Shown piece after piece: positions 43,304 to 52,517 of a stretch of 64,000 bases of DNA. The notes under the pieces were generated by a model. It searched no databases. It worked only from the letters and a program-made list of their open reading frames with translations, and had not been told where the DNA came from. Source of the stretch: an uncultured Lachnospiraceae bacterium (lineage in GTDB: Bacteria > Bacillota > Clostridia > Lachnospirales > Lachnospiraceae). Each line of letters begins with the position of its first letter. The first letter of the stretch is position 1. Made by a program: the position numbers and the translations under genes. Where the stretch lies: assembly GCA_949878435.1 (NCBI GenBank), contig CATLAK010000013.1, positions 22,294-86,293 of the forward strand, read 5' to 3'.

Positions 43304-43978
43304 TTAAAAGGTCACTTCTCCGTCATGAGATACCAGCGAAACGCTCTCCACTCCTTCTAAGTGTTCCAGTTCCTGCATCATCTCATATTCCTTCAAAGCG
43401 CGGACCTCTATTACAAGATTGCACTTTCCCGCCGCGATATTTCTTGATTTCACTTTATAGTATTTGCAGTATTCTGCAATTTTCTGCGTAAAAAGCGGTT
43501 CTTTTTGGGATTCCTTTAAATTTGCCACCAGAATCATGGGCGCGCGTCCTATCGGAAGTCTGTCCAATACCATGACTAAAATGGTGAGTACAAGGGAAAG
43601 CACCACCGCCACCTCTGTCATGTGGGCGCCGCAGCAGATTCCTACCGCAATAGACCAGAACATAAAGCATAAATCCATAGGTTCCTTGACTGCAGTCCTG
43701 AAACGCACGATAGAGAGAGCGCCTACCATACCCAACGAAATAACGATGCTGGACTGCACCGCCAAAATAATCGCTGCCGTGGTGACAGCAAGGGCTGCTA
43801 ATGAAATATTGAAATTCTTGGAATAAAAAGTCTTTTTGGTGACGAGCCTATAGACCATGAAAATGTAAGCGGCTATGACGGCAGTAATCAGAAGTACTGC
43901 CGCTATATGCATGACGCTGATGTTTTCACTGGTGTATGATGCTAAGAAATCCTTTTTAAATATATCCGAAAAACTCAT
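43304..43978 (-). CDS. DUF4956 membrane protein (set C)
   Basis: 224 residues, nearest in sequence to the copy at 32297-32971: identical blocks AAIILAVQSSIVISLGMVGALSIV cut short, RFRTAVKEPMDLCFMFWSIAVGI, and the C-terminal domain ending VSLVSHDGEVTF. Four helices then a cytoplasmic domain. It follows the VTC gene of set C (48-base gap), with AAAGGCGGG before the ATG. It is the last gene of set C. Function unknown; see the set-A entry for what the pairing suggests. Confidence 0.88.
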   Translation of the reverse strand: MSFSDIFKKDFLASYTSENISVMHIAAVLLITAVIAAYIFMVYRLVTKKTFYSKNFNISLAALAVTTAAIILAVQSSIVISLGMVGALSIVRFRTAVKEPMDLCFMFWSIAVGICCGAHMTEVAVVLSLVLTILVMVLDRLPIGRAPMILVANLKESQKEPLFTQKIAEYCKYYKVKSRNIAAGKCNLVIEVRALKEYEMMQELEHLEGVESVSLVSHDGEVTF

Positions 43979-44026
43979 TTTATTTTCCCGCCTTTCTGTT
44001 GGTATTCCTCTAAGTGTAGTGTTGTA

Positions 44027-44722
44027 TCATGTCTTAAATTTTCTGCACAGATAGTATTTTGAAAAGGTGCTCACCGACAGTCCGTCGAGCTGCAAAAGTC
44101 CGTGTATCTCATCTGGAAGAAAACTGTCAAACTTCACTTCCATAAGCGCCCATCCGGCTCTCATTACACCCCGCCCGCTTACTTTTTCGTCCAAAAAGGT
44201 CTGCACATTGCTCACAGAAGTGATATTACAGTCAAAGGTGACCCGCACATTGGCGTCCTGCTGCCTGTAAACATAAGGAACCCTGTCATAATCCACAATG
44301 ACCACCGGCTTCATGAAACGCACCGCCATCAATATCGCCAGCTTATGCAATACCTGCTGGTCCGGCTGTATGTCATTTGGAATGATGCCGTCCATCAACT
44401 GCCTGCACTGCTGCCGGGTAATCAGGCATGCGCGCTTACTTGTCTTCCCCCGGATTTTCTGTTTCACTTCAAGGCTGATCCGGTCTGTCTGATGATTATA
44501 GATACGTATTCTGTATTTTTCCCTGTTGTCCACACCGTTTTCATTATCCATATAACAGCGGTTCTCATAGTCATCAAAGTATAAGCTCCTGATGTTATAA
44601 GAGCCATCCTCTCCGGCATGCACATCAAGGGAGGCAACTGCGCTTATTTTGGCATCTTCTATTATCCTTTGTCCATGTGTTAAAGGATATTTATATTCGT
44701 GTCTGTAGTGATCCTGCTCCAA
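44027..44722 (-). CDS. VTC-domain protein, polyphosphate polymerase-like (set C)
   Basis: 231 residues. VTC tunnel domain with YRHEYKYPLTHGQ, YNIRSLYFDDYENRC, REKYRIRIYNHQ, RISLEVKQKIRGK, QDANVRVTFDCNIT, ALMEVKFDSFLPDEI and TFSKYYLCRKF. Start is TTG at 44722 with GGAG 8 bases upstream (inside the end of the CotH gene), so a weak, coupled start is likely. Directly after the CotH stop codon by 3 bases. Confidence 0.85.
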   Translation of the reverse strand: MEQDHYRHEYKYPLTHGQRIIEDAKISAVASLDVHAGEDGSYNIRSLYFDDYENRCYMDNENGVDNREKYRIRIYNHQTDRISLEVKQKIRGKTSKRACLITRQQCRQLMDGIIPNDIQPDQQVLHKLAILMAVRFMKPVVIVDYDRVPYVYRQQDANVRVTFDCNITSVSNVQTFLDEKVSGRGVMRAGWALMEVKFDSFLPDEIHGLLQLDGLSVSTFSKYYLCRKFKT

Positions 44723-44725
44723 TGA

Positions 44726-46609
44726 TTATTCTCCTTCTTGTATCCAAACGGCTTCCAGCACCCGGTCTTCCCAAATAATCGTATCCTGGGTGACAGCTTC
44801 CCCTGTATCTGCATCCACATAGTAAAAATGCGCCCCATCTATCGTTTCATAGGAAGCAAGGTCTGCAATCGGCGTCCCCCTCTCTACCCAGAAATAAACC
44901 GTCTGATAATAATCCTGATTCAGGGCTTGCGATTCATTCTTTACTTCCACTACGCAGAAATCAACCTGTTCTATCCACAGTTTATCCAGAAATTCTTTTT
45001 TCTCTGACAAAAAATCTTTTACCATATTCACATGGCTTTCAAGACCTGCAAACCGCCTATAATCCGTTCCCTGGGGAACCGAATAGTCCTTTGGCAGCGT
45101 AAACATCCAGTCAAGCCTTTTATCATGCCACCGGAATCCATCCAATTCCGCGCTGCGGCGGATTCTGTCTGCCCAGAGTTCTATATCCGTATCCAGAATC
45201 TCTTCCAGCTTCCCCCTGAATATCTGCTGGTACTTATCTTCCACTGCCTTCCTAAATTCATCATTCCGGTACATAGCCGAAAGCCATCTGTTCTGATTGG
45301 CATTACCCGCAGGGCGGGACTGCTCCGCAGAATTTACAAGCGCTGCCGGATTTCCAAACATGGGAGTATTGACATTTCCCATTGTACCGTCAAAATCCCA
45401 CACCGGTCCTGCATACAAAAACGGATTTTCCTTATCCGTCACATAGGCAAAGGTACTCGCGATTCCCGTATCATGATCTCCTGATATTTCCTGAATCAAC
45501 CACATTTCCGCCCATGAATCCATGTCAATCAGCTGGGATAACTTTTTCCCGCTTATGCTGCTGACACCATCCTGTGCAAACAACGCGCTCTCGATATCAT
45601 TTATCATGTTCTCAATCCGGCTCTTTTCACCAGCCGAAATTCCCTCTGCATTCCTGAGGGCAAAAATCTGTCCCCTCTCCGACACCACAAAAGGCTCATT
45701 TTCTTCCAGACGGAAGTCCAGCTCCATTTCCAAAAACCAACTGTACGCAGGGTCGATGGCAAGCCGGTTCTCACCGATTTCCACCGCCTCCGTCAACAGA
45801 TACATGCCCATATACTGCCCGTTTAAATACACCTCCATAAATTCCCCGTCCGGCTCATAGGCATCTATGCTCCTGTTTGCCAGCTCCAGCACCGTTTTAT
45901 TCCTGATATAGGAGCCGTCCGTGGCATTTGCCAGCAGATTCCATTTCACCGCAGGCGCCATGCCGCATAAGCCTATGGGCTCCTTGAAGGAAAAGGTAAA
46001 CGGTCTCTTATCCAAAGTTGCCGTAAGATTCCCCCTTATCTTAAATTTATCCAGCTTTTCACTGCACACAATCCTTCCCTCTTCGTCCAATATACATGCA
46101 GTGCCCGTCTCGATATACTTCTTGTTGTCAAATTCATCCAGCCTGATCAGATCTTCCCTATCCTCCACCGTGACCATCATAACGGGAAGATTTTCAGATA
46201 CCAACACCTTGAATGGCTTGTCCATATAAGTGCTTCCAAAGAGTCCCTTCACTTCTATGCGATGTTCCCTTTCCTTGCCGCTATCCCGAAAAACATCGTC
46301 CGCCGCATAAGGCGCACCGTCAATCTCCACCTTTCCATAGCTTTCCTCATACGCCAGAGACAATTCTATTTCCTTCTTCGCAAAACAGGAAGGCAGGAAA
46401 AGATAATAGCTCCCATCTTCTCCGTCTTCCCACAGTCCAATCCGTATTTCCTGCCCATCTAAAACACTTGCAAAAGACAATCCCTCCACAAATTCCTTTT
46501 CATGATCCGTCTGTAAATAGGAAACTGTCAGCAATAATAACAAGATAAGGCATGCACTTGCAATCATAAATCCATGTATTCCGTTTCCAGCTCTCCTACT
46601 GCAATGCAT
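44726..46609 (-). CDS. CotH-family surface kinase (set C)
   Basis: 627 residues, the longest of the three CotH proteins. Signal anchor (about 15-35), an extracellular beta domain (about 40-170), CotH kinase domain (about 180-560) and a C-terminal beta domain (about 565-627). Motifs: FKIRGNLTATLDKRPFTFSF, FMEVYLNGQYMGMYLLTEAVEIG (conserved Glu), LYAGPVWDFDGTMGNVNTP with the WDFD metal site. CotH proteins use ATP and phosphorylate serine; how ATP would be available outside is not known. The downstream VTC and DUF4956 genes are in the same operon. Confidence 0.85.
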   Translation of the reverse strand: MHCSRRAGNGIHGFMIASACLILLLLLTVSYLQTDHEKEFVEGLSFASVLDGQEIRIGLWEDGEDGSYYLFLPSCFAKKEIELSLAYEESYGKVEIDGAPYAADDVFRDSGKEREHRIEVKGLFGSTYMDKPFKVLVSENLPVMMVTVEDREDLIRLDEFDNKKYIETGTACILDEEGRIVCSEKLDKFKIRGNLTATLDKRPFTFSFKEPIGLCGMAPAVKWNLLANATDGSYIRNKTVLELANRSIDAYEPDGEFMEVYLNGQYMGMYLLTEAVEIGENRLAIDPAYSWFLEMELDFRLEENEPFVVSERGQIFALRNAEGISAGEKSRIENMINDIESALFAQDGVSSISGKKLSQLIDMDSWAEMWLIQEISGDHDTGIASTFAYVTDKENPFLYAGPVWDFDGTMGNVNTPMFGNPAALVNSAEQSRPAGNANQNRWLSAMYRNDEFRKAVEDKYQQIFRGKLEEILDTDIELWADRIRRSAELDGFRWHDKRLDWMFTLPKDYSVPQGTDYRRFAGLESHVNMVKDFLSEKKEFLDKLWIEQVDFCVVEVKNESQALNQDYYQTVYFWVERGTPIADLASYETIDGAHFYYVDADTGEAVTQDTIIWEDRVLEAVWIQEGE

Positions 46610-46711
46610 CCTGATTATAAACCGCCTTCTGTTTTTATGGACTTAATTATAATAGATGCTTCTGCAAAAGGCAACTGTGTGATGAAGGACATCAAATTTA
46701 AAATAAGGGAA

Positions 46712-47518
46712 CTACGCGTAAGTTCCCTCTTCTATCCATTCCTTTAATTTCTTCTGTAATTCTTTCTTATCAGGCAAATATAGCTGATATTCCGATGTAT
46801 AAATATTAGCATCGTCCGGCAATGTAATTTCTACAAGAGCATTATCCTTTTCTTTACAAAGCAAAATTCCCACCGTTGGGTTTTCCTCTGGCAATTTCTC
46901 ATATCTGTCATAGTAATGCACATACATCAGCATCTGCCCTAAATCCTGATGTGTCAGTTTATCAATCTTCAAATCTATCAATACATAACACCGCAAAAGT
47001 CTGTTATAGAACACGAGATCCACGTAAAAGTTGTCCTCTCTAAATGTAAATCGCTTTTGCCTTGCTTCAAATAGATAACCTTTACCCAACTCCAATAAAA
47101 ATTTTTGTAACTTATTGATTATTGCAGTCTCCAAATCAGATTCCACATATTTTGCTTTTTCATCTAACCCAAGAAATTCAAGCACCGTAGGCTGTTTCAC
47201 AATGTCCTGTGGTTTTGTAATAACATTGCCTTCAGACGCAAGTTTCATTAACTCGTCCTTTTCCCTGCTCAACGCCAACCTTTCATAAAGACTTGAATTA
47301 TATTGTCTTTGCAATGTTCGTATTCCCCATGCCTCATTTGTTGCTTCTATTTCATAAAATTTTCTTTCATTTTCATCTTTTATACGCATTAATTGAAGAT
47401 AATGGGACCAAGGAAGTGTAAACGGAGCTTCTTTTTCAAAAAAGCTAAACACTGTTTCACTTTTTTGAATAGCAAAAAGGCTAAACATTGTTTCACTTAT
47501 TCGGTTATTATATGTCAT
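46712..47518 (-). CDS. YhcG/DUF1016-family PDDEXK nuclease, N-terminally truncated
   Basis: 268 residues; full-length relatives have about 340-380. The C-terminal nuclease domain is complete: TVLEFLGLDEK, then FTFREDNFYVDLVFYNRLLRCYVLIDLKIDKLTHQDLGQM in parts, giving Asp (VDLVFY), Asp-x-Lys (IDLK) and Gln of a PD-(D/E)xK site. The N-terminal DUF1016 domain is missing; instead there is MTYNNRISETMFSLFAIQK plus a near-repeat SETVFSFF, from a DNA duplication (about 47445-47500). No ribosome site is visible, and the gene abuts the SGNH gene. Probably a remnant of a defence or restriction-linked gene. Confidence 0.72.
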   Translation of the reverse strand: MTYNNRISETMFSLFAIQKSETVFSFFEKEAPFTLPWSHYLQLMRIKDENERKFYEIEATNEAWGIRTLQRQYNSSLYERLALSREKDELMKLASEGNVITKPQDIVKQPTVLEFLGLDEKAKYVESDLETAIINKLQKFLLELGKGYLFEARQKRFTFREDNFYVDLVFYNRLLRCYVLIDLKIDKLTHQDLGQMLMYVHYYDRYEKLPEENPTVGILLCKEKDNALVEITLPDDANIYTSEYQLYLPDKKELQKKLKEWIEEGTYA

Positions 47519-47548
47519 ATAGTGATTAATCGGATCAACAAATATTTG

Positions 47549-48577
47549 TTATTCCAGCCGTTCAAGTTTCCCCTCTTCATAGTGTTTTAGTTCCTCCCGG
47601 ATCATGCGTGCATTCTCATCCCATGATTCATATTCTTCTTGTCCTCCTCTGTCTGGAATCTGGTCATAATAACTTAAAAAGTCCCCCAGGTAATCTGTAA
47701 ACTTGCAGCTCCCCCAGTAGTTCAGGTGTGATTCATCATTGAAATCTGTCTCAAAGTCAAAGCCGATGGAATCGTAATATTCATTATAATTGATGAACGT
47801 AACTCCTTCTTCCGCCGCGATTTCTGCAATCCTATTGTAAGTGCGTTTGTCCTCGGCTGTCATGATATACGGGATTACGATCATTACCAGTTCGCTGTCT
47901 TTTTCCTTTACATAGGAAATAATCTTGCGCAGGTATTCCTCCGACTTAGGCGTCAGTCCGTCGTTCCGGTCTTCAGAGATATTTATCCTCTCCTGGGGTC
48001 TTTTGTTCCAGTAAGGAGTATATCCCTTAAATGCCTCTTTTTCCTGAATGTCCCAGAAAAAGCTGTTAAAGTCTTCCTCTTCTAAGTCGTCATACCGGCT
48101 GTGGTAAATTGCAAAGTCAGGAAAATATTGGGACAGCTTCTGGGGCTCCACACTCACTGAGAGCATCTGCAGTTTATTAAGTGAAAACTTCATTCCGTAA
48201 ACATTTTCCGCCATAAAGTCATATTGATAATCGTCCTTAAATCTTGCAGGCGCATATAAATCCAAGAGTACCACCTTGGGCGTCTGGTATTTATATAGTT
48301 CTTTCAAATAATAATATGTGGTCCAGAGGGGCTGCTCCGCACAGCTGTAATCGTAGGATGCGATTCCATACTTTTCCCATAAAAGCCCGGTGTTGATGCC
48401 GCAATGGACATGACTGGTTCCCATCGCCACCACATCCACAGAATCCTTGGGCTGCCAGTATATTCCGGCACTCTGATTTACGCCGTGCCGGGATTTGATA
48501 CTTAAAATACTGATACATAAATAAATTGTAACCAAAAATAATAATGCAAATCCTGCTCTGATAAAATTCTTTTTCAC
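47549..48577 (-). CDS. SGNH-like partner of the second MBOAT acyltransferase
   Basis: 342 residues from a GTG at 48577, which has AAGGAG 6 bases upstream; the longer frame to 48706 would overlap the MBOAT gene by 107 bases. One N-terminal helix (FIRAGFALLFLVTIYLCIS) and an extracellular domain. Block I is VDVVAMGTSHVHCGINT (GTSH, a DltD-like nucleophile block), LLDLYAP a core strand, ESHLNYWGSCKFTDYLG the D/N..H block. Likely carries the acyl transfer to an extracellular glycan started by the MBOAT protein encoded 22 bases upstream. Confidence 0.82.
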   Translation of the reverse strand: MKKNFIRAGFALLFLVTIYLCISILSIKSRHGVNQSAGIYWQPKDSVDVVAMGTSHVHCGINTGLLWEKYGIASYDYSCAEQPLWTTYYYLKELYKYQTPKVVLLDLYAPARFKDDYQYDFMAENVYGMKFSLNKLQMLSVSVEPQKLSQYFPDFAIYHSRYDDLEEEDFNSFFWDIQEKEAFKGYTPYWNKRPQERINISEDRNDGLTPKSEEYLRKIISYVKEKDSELVMIVIPYIMTAEDKRTYNRIAEIAAEEGVTFINYNEYYDSIGFDFETDFNDESHLNYWGSCKFTDYLGDFLSYYDQIPDRGGQEEYESWDENARMIREELKHYEEGKLERLE

Positions 48578-48599
48578 TTTCCGCTCCTTATCCTGCTGC

Positions 48600-50036
48600 T
48601 CAAAACTGCATATAAATGAATTGTTCCGCATGATATCCCGGACCATACATGCCAAACACAAAAATCGCAATGAGCAGGAGATAAAAGATAAGATATCGCA
48701 CCGCATTCTGCTTTTGCTGAATCAGAACCGGTAAATGAAGTTTTTTCCTTCTGCAGTACAGATCCACCCCCCAGACGACACAGATGCTTAGAATAATCAA
48801 TGCGATCTCCACTTCATTCAGCTGCAGGTCCACTCTTGTCTGATTCCATGTTTCCGGATGAATCCCGGCAGTGAACATGGCGCCAATATACGTAAGCGCC
48901 GCTCCAAGATTGTCTGCTCTAAAAAAAATCCATGCAAATGCAACAGCAAGGAAGGTAAGCGTCCGTCCTCCTTTCACCTTCCATCCCTTCTGCCGCACAA
49001 CCCCATCGATAACTGAATAGACTCCGTGCAAAAGCCCCCATACCACAAAGTTCAGCCCGGCGCCGTGCCACATGCCGCAAATTAAAAACACAATCATGGT
49101 GTTGATGCATTTTCTGACAAATCCCTTCCGGTTTCCTCCTAAAGGAATATAAATATAGTCTCTAAGCCAAGTGCTCAAAGAGACATGCCATCTGCGCCAG
49201 AAATCGGTGATATTTTCTGCAAGGTAAGGTCCCTTGAAATTTTCCGTCAGACGGATTCCAAAGATCCGGGCGCAGCCTATGGCAATATAAGAATATCCCG
49301 CGAAGTCACAATAAATCTGCATGGTATAGAAAAAAGCGCCCACGATCAGCCAGATGCTGTCATACATAGACGGATCTGCAAAAATCTGATTTACCGTCAC
49401 CGCCAGGCGGTCCGCCACCACCATTTTCATAAAGTAGCCCCACAACATATAGGTAAAGGCGGTGGACAGACGCCCCCTGTCCTTCAGCGTCACCTTGACC
49501 GGAGATTTAATCTGCGGCAGGAGATTCTCTTCTCTTTCAATGGGACCGCTCACCAGCTTGGGGAAAAAGGCAAGGTAACAGCTCAGATACACAAAGTTCT
49601 TTTCCGCAGAACTTTTTTCTTTATAAATATCAATCAAGTAACCGATTGCCTGAAACAGGTAGAAAGACAATCCGATGGGCATAATCAGATTGCTTAACAA
49701 ACTTTCCTTTGCCCTTCCTCCCCAATCAGCCGCCCGCAGGAAAGAAGGTATATATTTATAAACACACAGGATGAAAACATAAGCAGCCACTACTGCCTGC
49801 AGGCAGATTTTCCCTCTGCTTTTTTTGCCCTCAACTAATAATTTTTTAATTTTCCTTCCTGCCGCCCATGTGCTGAAAGAAATCACCACAAGTACCAGCA
49901 AGGAACGCCAATCCAGCCACCCACAGACCGCGTAACTTGCCGCCAGCAGAAATGCCGGACGCCACTTTACAGGCAGCGCAAAAAACAATGCCACAACGAT
50001 TCCCAAAAAAACGGGAAATATCATTGACACAAACAA
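48600..50036 (-). CDS. MBOAT family O-acyltransferase (second copy)
   Basis: 478 residues, about 11 helices. Starts at TTG 50036 with AGGAGG 8 bases upstream (an ATG at 50024 has no good spacing). Key parts: IMPIGLSFYLFQAIGYLIDIYK, YCDFAGYSYIAIGCARIFGIRLTENFKGPY, FWRRWHVSLSTWLRDYIYIPLGGNRKG and FLICGMWHGAGLNFVVWGLLHG with the catalytic His. It resembles AlgI/PatA-type acetyltransferases more than DltB. With its downstream partner it forms the second acylation pair in the window; the first is 25777-28806. Confidence 0.93.
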   Translation of the reverse strand: MFVSMIFPVFLGIVVALFFALPVKWRPAFLLAASYAVCGWLDWRSLLVLVVISFSTWAAGRKIKKLLVEGKKSRGKICLQAVVAAYVFILCVYKYIPSFLRAADWGGRAKESLLSNLIMPIGLSFYLFQAIGYLIDIYKEKSSAEKNFVYLSCYLAFFPKLVSGPIEREENLLPQIKSPVKVTLKDRGRLSTAFTYMLWGYFMKMVVADRLAVTVNQIFADPSMYDSIWLIVGAFFYTMQIYCDFAGYSYIAIGCARIFGIRLTENFKGPYLAENITDFWRRWHVSLSTWLRDYIYIPLGGNRKGFVRKCINTMIVFLICGMWHGAGLNFVVWGLLHGVYSVIDGVVRQKGWKVKGGRTLTFLAVAFAWIFFRADNLGAALTYIGAMFTAGIHPETWNQTRVDLQLNEVEIALIILSICVVWGVDLYCRRKKLHLPVLIQQKQNAVRYLIFYLLLIAIFVFGMYGPGYHAEQFIYMQF

Positions 50037-50244
50037 GACTTCCGCCTCCTATCATTCACTTTTTGTCTACTTTCACGTTCCTTTGCCTGCCGCCCGTCTT
50101 CTCACAAAAAAGGAGTTTCCGCATGCCGCTGCAATGCACCTGCATCACGCTCTGATGCGCAAAAGCCTTTTCCTTAAAAGCTTGGCTTTAACACAAACTG
50201 ATTTCTCAAAAACCAGCGCTCGTTACATCTAACGTTAGTATAAC

Positions 50245-50276
50245 AAAAAAGAAGCCTTTTTATAGACTTCTTTTCC
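50245..50276 (-). terminator. Terminator of the 50326-63290 operon
   Basis: AAAAGAAG / CTTCTTTT, 8-bp stem, 12-nt loop, then a run of T on the minus strand (TTTTTTG). Lies 50 bases after the stop codon at 50326. The rest of 50037-50325 shows no other feature. Confidence 0.75.
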
Positions 50277-50325
50277 AAAATTAAGAAATATTCAAGAAAT
50301 ATTAAGAATCGCTTCATCTCTTAGC

Positions 50326-52494
50326 TTATTTGAGGGAAAGCACCAGAAACGCTTCGTCTTCCCGCCTTTCTGTGGCAGCACGCATAAGCCATCCGCTCAC
50401 GCTCTCATCATATTCCCCCGACTCTAACATTGCCTCTGCAAACTCTGCGCGGATACACAGATAATCCGATCCGTAATAAGTATTTTGGATATCCGAGAGC
50501 GTATCTGCCGGACTGATGATTCCATCCACCACGTCCGGTCGGTAATAAGACGACCTAAAATCAATATCATTGAAAATAATCACAGATTTTTCAGGTATTT
50601 CTGCATATGCCTCTTCCCACTGACTGCACAGTTGTGCATAATAACCCTCTTCCCGGCTCATACCTCCGTTTTCAAAGACAGACACAACTGCAATAAGCAC
50701 AATTGTGCTGACTGCCCCTGCAAAAAAGCAAAACCCTTTTTTTCCTTTGACATAGGGCAGCAAAAGCCCGATCAGTCCAATGCACATAAGGAAGCTTGCC
50801 GGCTCAAAGAAGCGGAAGTAAAAGGTATCCATGGAAGAAAAATAACGGATTCCTGTAAAGATCACATAATATGATGCCGCCATGGTGATCAGCACCGACT
50901 CTCTGGTAAAGCGCCTGCAGTTTCTGCCTATGAACCATAGAAGACCCACGAAGACGATTACCAGGACAAATACTTTCATATGATGCGGAAACCCTTCTAT
51001 GAGTTCCGGCACCTGCAGGGAAAAGACGTTGAAAATCTCCGTCAGAAGACTGTCGATCAGGTCATTGGTCAGCTTCTCATAATCATCCCACCACATCGTC
51101 CTGCTGACCCCGGATGCCATGCCGTTCATCACCTTATTCATCAAAAGATAGCCCATCCCCATGCTCCCCGAGACAAATGCCGTGACGGTGAGCCCCGCTG
51201 CCTTCTTCAGCACCTTTTTATCCCGTCTCTTATAATAATCATTAAACAGGAGCAGGAGATATCCTCCCACCACGATCCACACATAAATGCCGAAATATCT
51301 GGTAAGGAAACAAAACAGCCCTAAAACGCCCAGCAGCACGAACCATTTTACCCCTGCATCCTCTTCACCCAATATTTTGGCAAGTACAAGCGCGAACCCC
51401 AGCATGAACAGCATAAAGGGGATCTCGCTCCAGGTATAATAAGCAAGGTTCAAAAAGCCTATATTCGTCAGGCACAGGGCATACACCCAGGCATCCTTCT
51501 TAAAACACCCCCGCAGCACCAGCAGAATGCCCCCTGCAAGAATCATAGTCAAAATCTTGGACGCAAGATAGGCATTTACCTTCGTCACTGCCATGACCAG
51601 CGCGATCATTGCCGGATAAAGAATGGGCCAGTTGGCAAACCAAGAATCATATCCCGCCATTCGATCATAGGCAAACCCATTCCCGTTTGCCAGATTCACC
51701 GCCTCCCGCAGATACCCCGCAGAGTCGGAAGAGATATATACCCCTTTTAAGTAAGCCCTTGCATAAATGCTGACACAGATTGCGGCGAACAAAAGCACCA
51801 GAAATAGATCATTTCCGTATTTCCCGAAAAATGCGCCAAAGGGAATCCGCCTGATCCGGTTCCACACATTTCCAAACCCTGCAAACACGCCTGCCAGTGC
51901 AAAAACCGCCAACAAAATACAAAATGGCACTGAATAATATAAAATTTCTCCATAAGTGACTTTCGTCTCCTCCACCAGATCCACGCCCAGAGAGATTCCG
52001 CAGTCCGCTGCCTCCCCCTTCTTTACAACAACCTCCTCAAAAGGAAGCGCCTGCGCTCCCTCAAAGGGAACCTGCATAAAATAGGGTTCACTTCCGTCTG
52101 CAAGAATGGAAACCAGATAAGATTCCCCTTCTGCCATACGCATATCCGCAGGAACCAGGAACCATTTTCCGGGGGTAATCGTCTCCACCGGTATGACCTG
52201 ATTCACCAGCAGATTAGATGCTTCATCTGTAACGGCGATACGGACCGTTCCCCTGCTTTCCTCTGAAAGGTTGACCATCAACAGCTTAAGACCGCCCACC
52301 CAGATATCTTTCTTCGCTGTGAGCGTGACTTCTAAGGGCACCTTTTCCTCACATTCCACGTACACCGGTTCTTCCTTGATCTGAGGAAGGACCTCTGTGG
52401 TTTTTTGCCCGTTTTGCGCGGTATGATTCAAAAAGAGCATGGCTCCGGCAAATAAAATCATGATTCCCGCTGCCGCAAATATTTTTTTCATCAT
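50326..52494 (-). CDS. Large GT-C membrane glycosyltransferase with extracellular N-terminal domain
   Basis: 722 residues. One N-terminal helix (about 5-24), an extracellular beta domain of about 160 residues, a second helix (about 186-207), then ten or more helices. The first loop after the third helix has YISSDSAGYLREAVNLANGNGFAYDRM, with the SDSAGY acidic motif typical of GT-C enzymes (GT39/ArnT class). It ends with a short periplasmic domain (YCDAQLC-like QLCSQWEEAYAEIP, YYRPDVVDGIIS). Sugar donors would be polyprenyl-phosphate sugars, which the DPM1-like GT2 proteins at 55621-57323 could make. The beta domain before the catalytic part is unusual. Confidence 0.8.
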   Translation of the reverse strand: MMKKIFAAAGIMILFAGAMLFLNHTAQNGQKTTEVLPQIKEEPVYVECEEKVPLEVTLTAKKDIWVGGLKLLMVNLSEESRGTVRIAVTDEASNLLVNQVIPVETITPGKWFLVPADMRMAEGESYLVSILADGSEPYFMQVPFEGAQALPFEEVVVKKGEAADCGISLGVDLVEETKVTYGEILYYSVPFCILLAVFALAGVFAGFGNVWNRIRRIPFGAFFGKYGNDLFLVLLFAAICVSIYARAYLKGVYISSDSAGYLREAVNLANGNGFAYDRMAGYDSWFANWPILYPAMIALVMAVTKVNAYLASKILTMILAGGILLVLRGCFKKDAWVYALCLTNIGFLNLAYYTWSEIPFMLFMLGFALVLAKILGEEDAGVKWFVLLGVLGLFCFLTRYFGIYVWIVVGGYLLLLFNDYYKRRDKKVLKKAAGLTVTAFVSGSMGMGYLLMNKVMNGMASGVSRTMWWDDYEKLTNDLIDSLLTEIFNVFSLQVPELIEGFPHHMKVFVLVIVFVGLLWFIGRNCRRFTRESVLITMAASYYVIFTGIRYFSSMDTFYFRFFEPASFLMCIGLIGLLLPYVKGKKGFCFFAGAVSTIVLIAVVSVFENGGMSREEGYYAQLCSQWEEAYAEIPEKSVIIFNDIDFRSSYYRPDVVDGIISPADTLSDIQNTYYGSDYLCIRAEFAEAMLESGEYDESVSGWLMRAATERREDEAFLVLSLK

Positions 52495-52517
52495 CGCTTC
52501 TATTCTCCTAAATCCAT

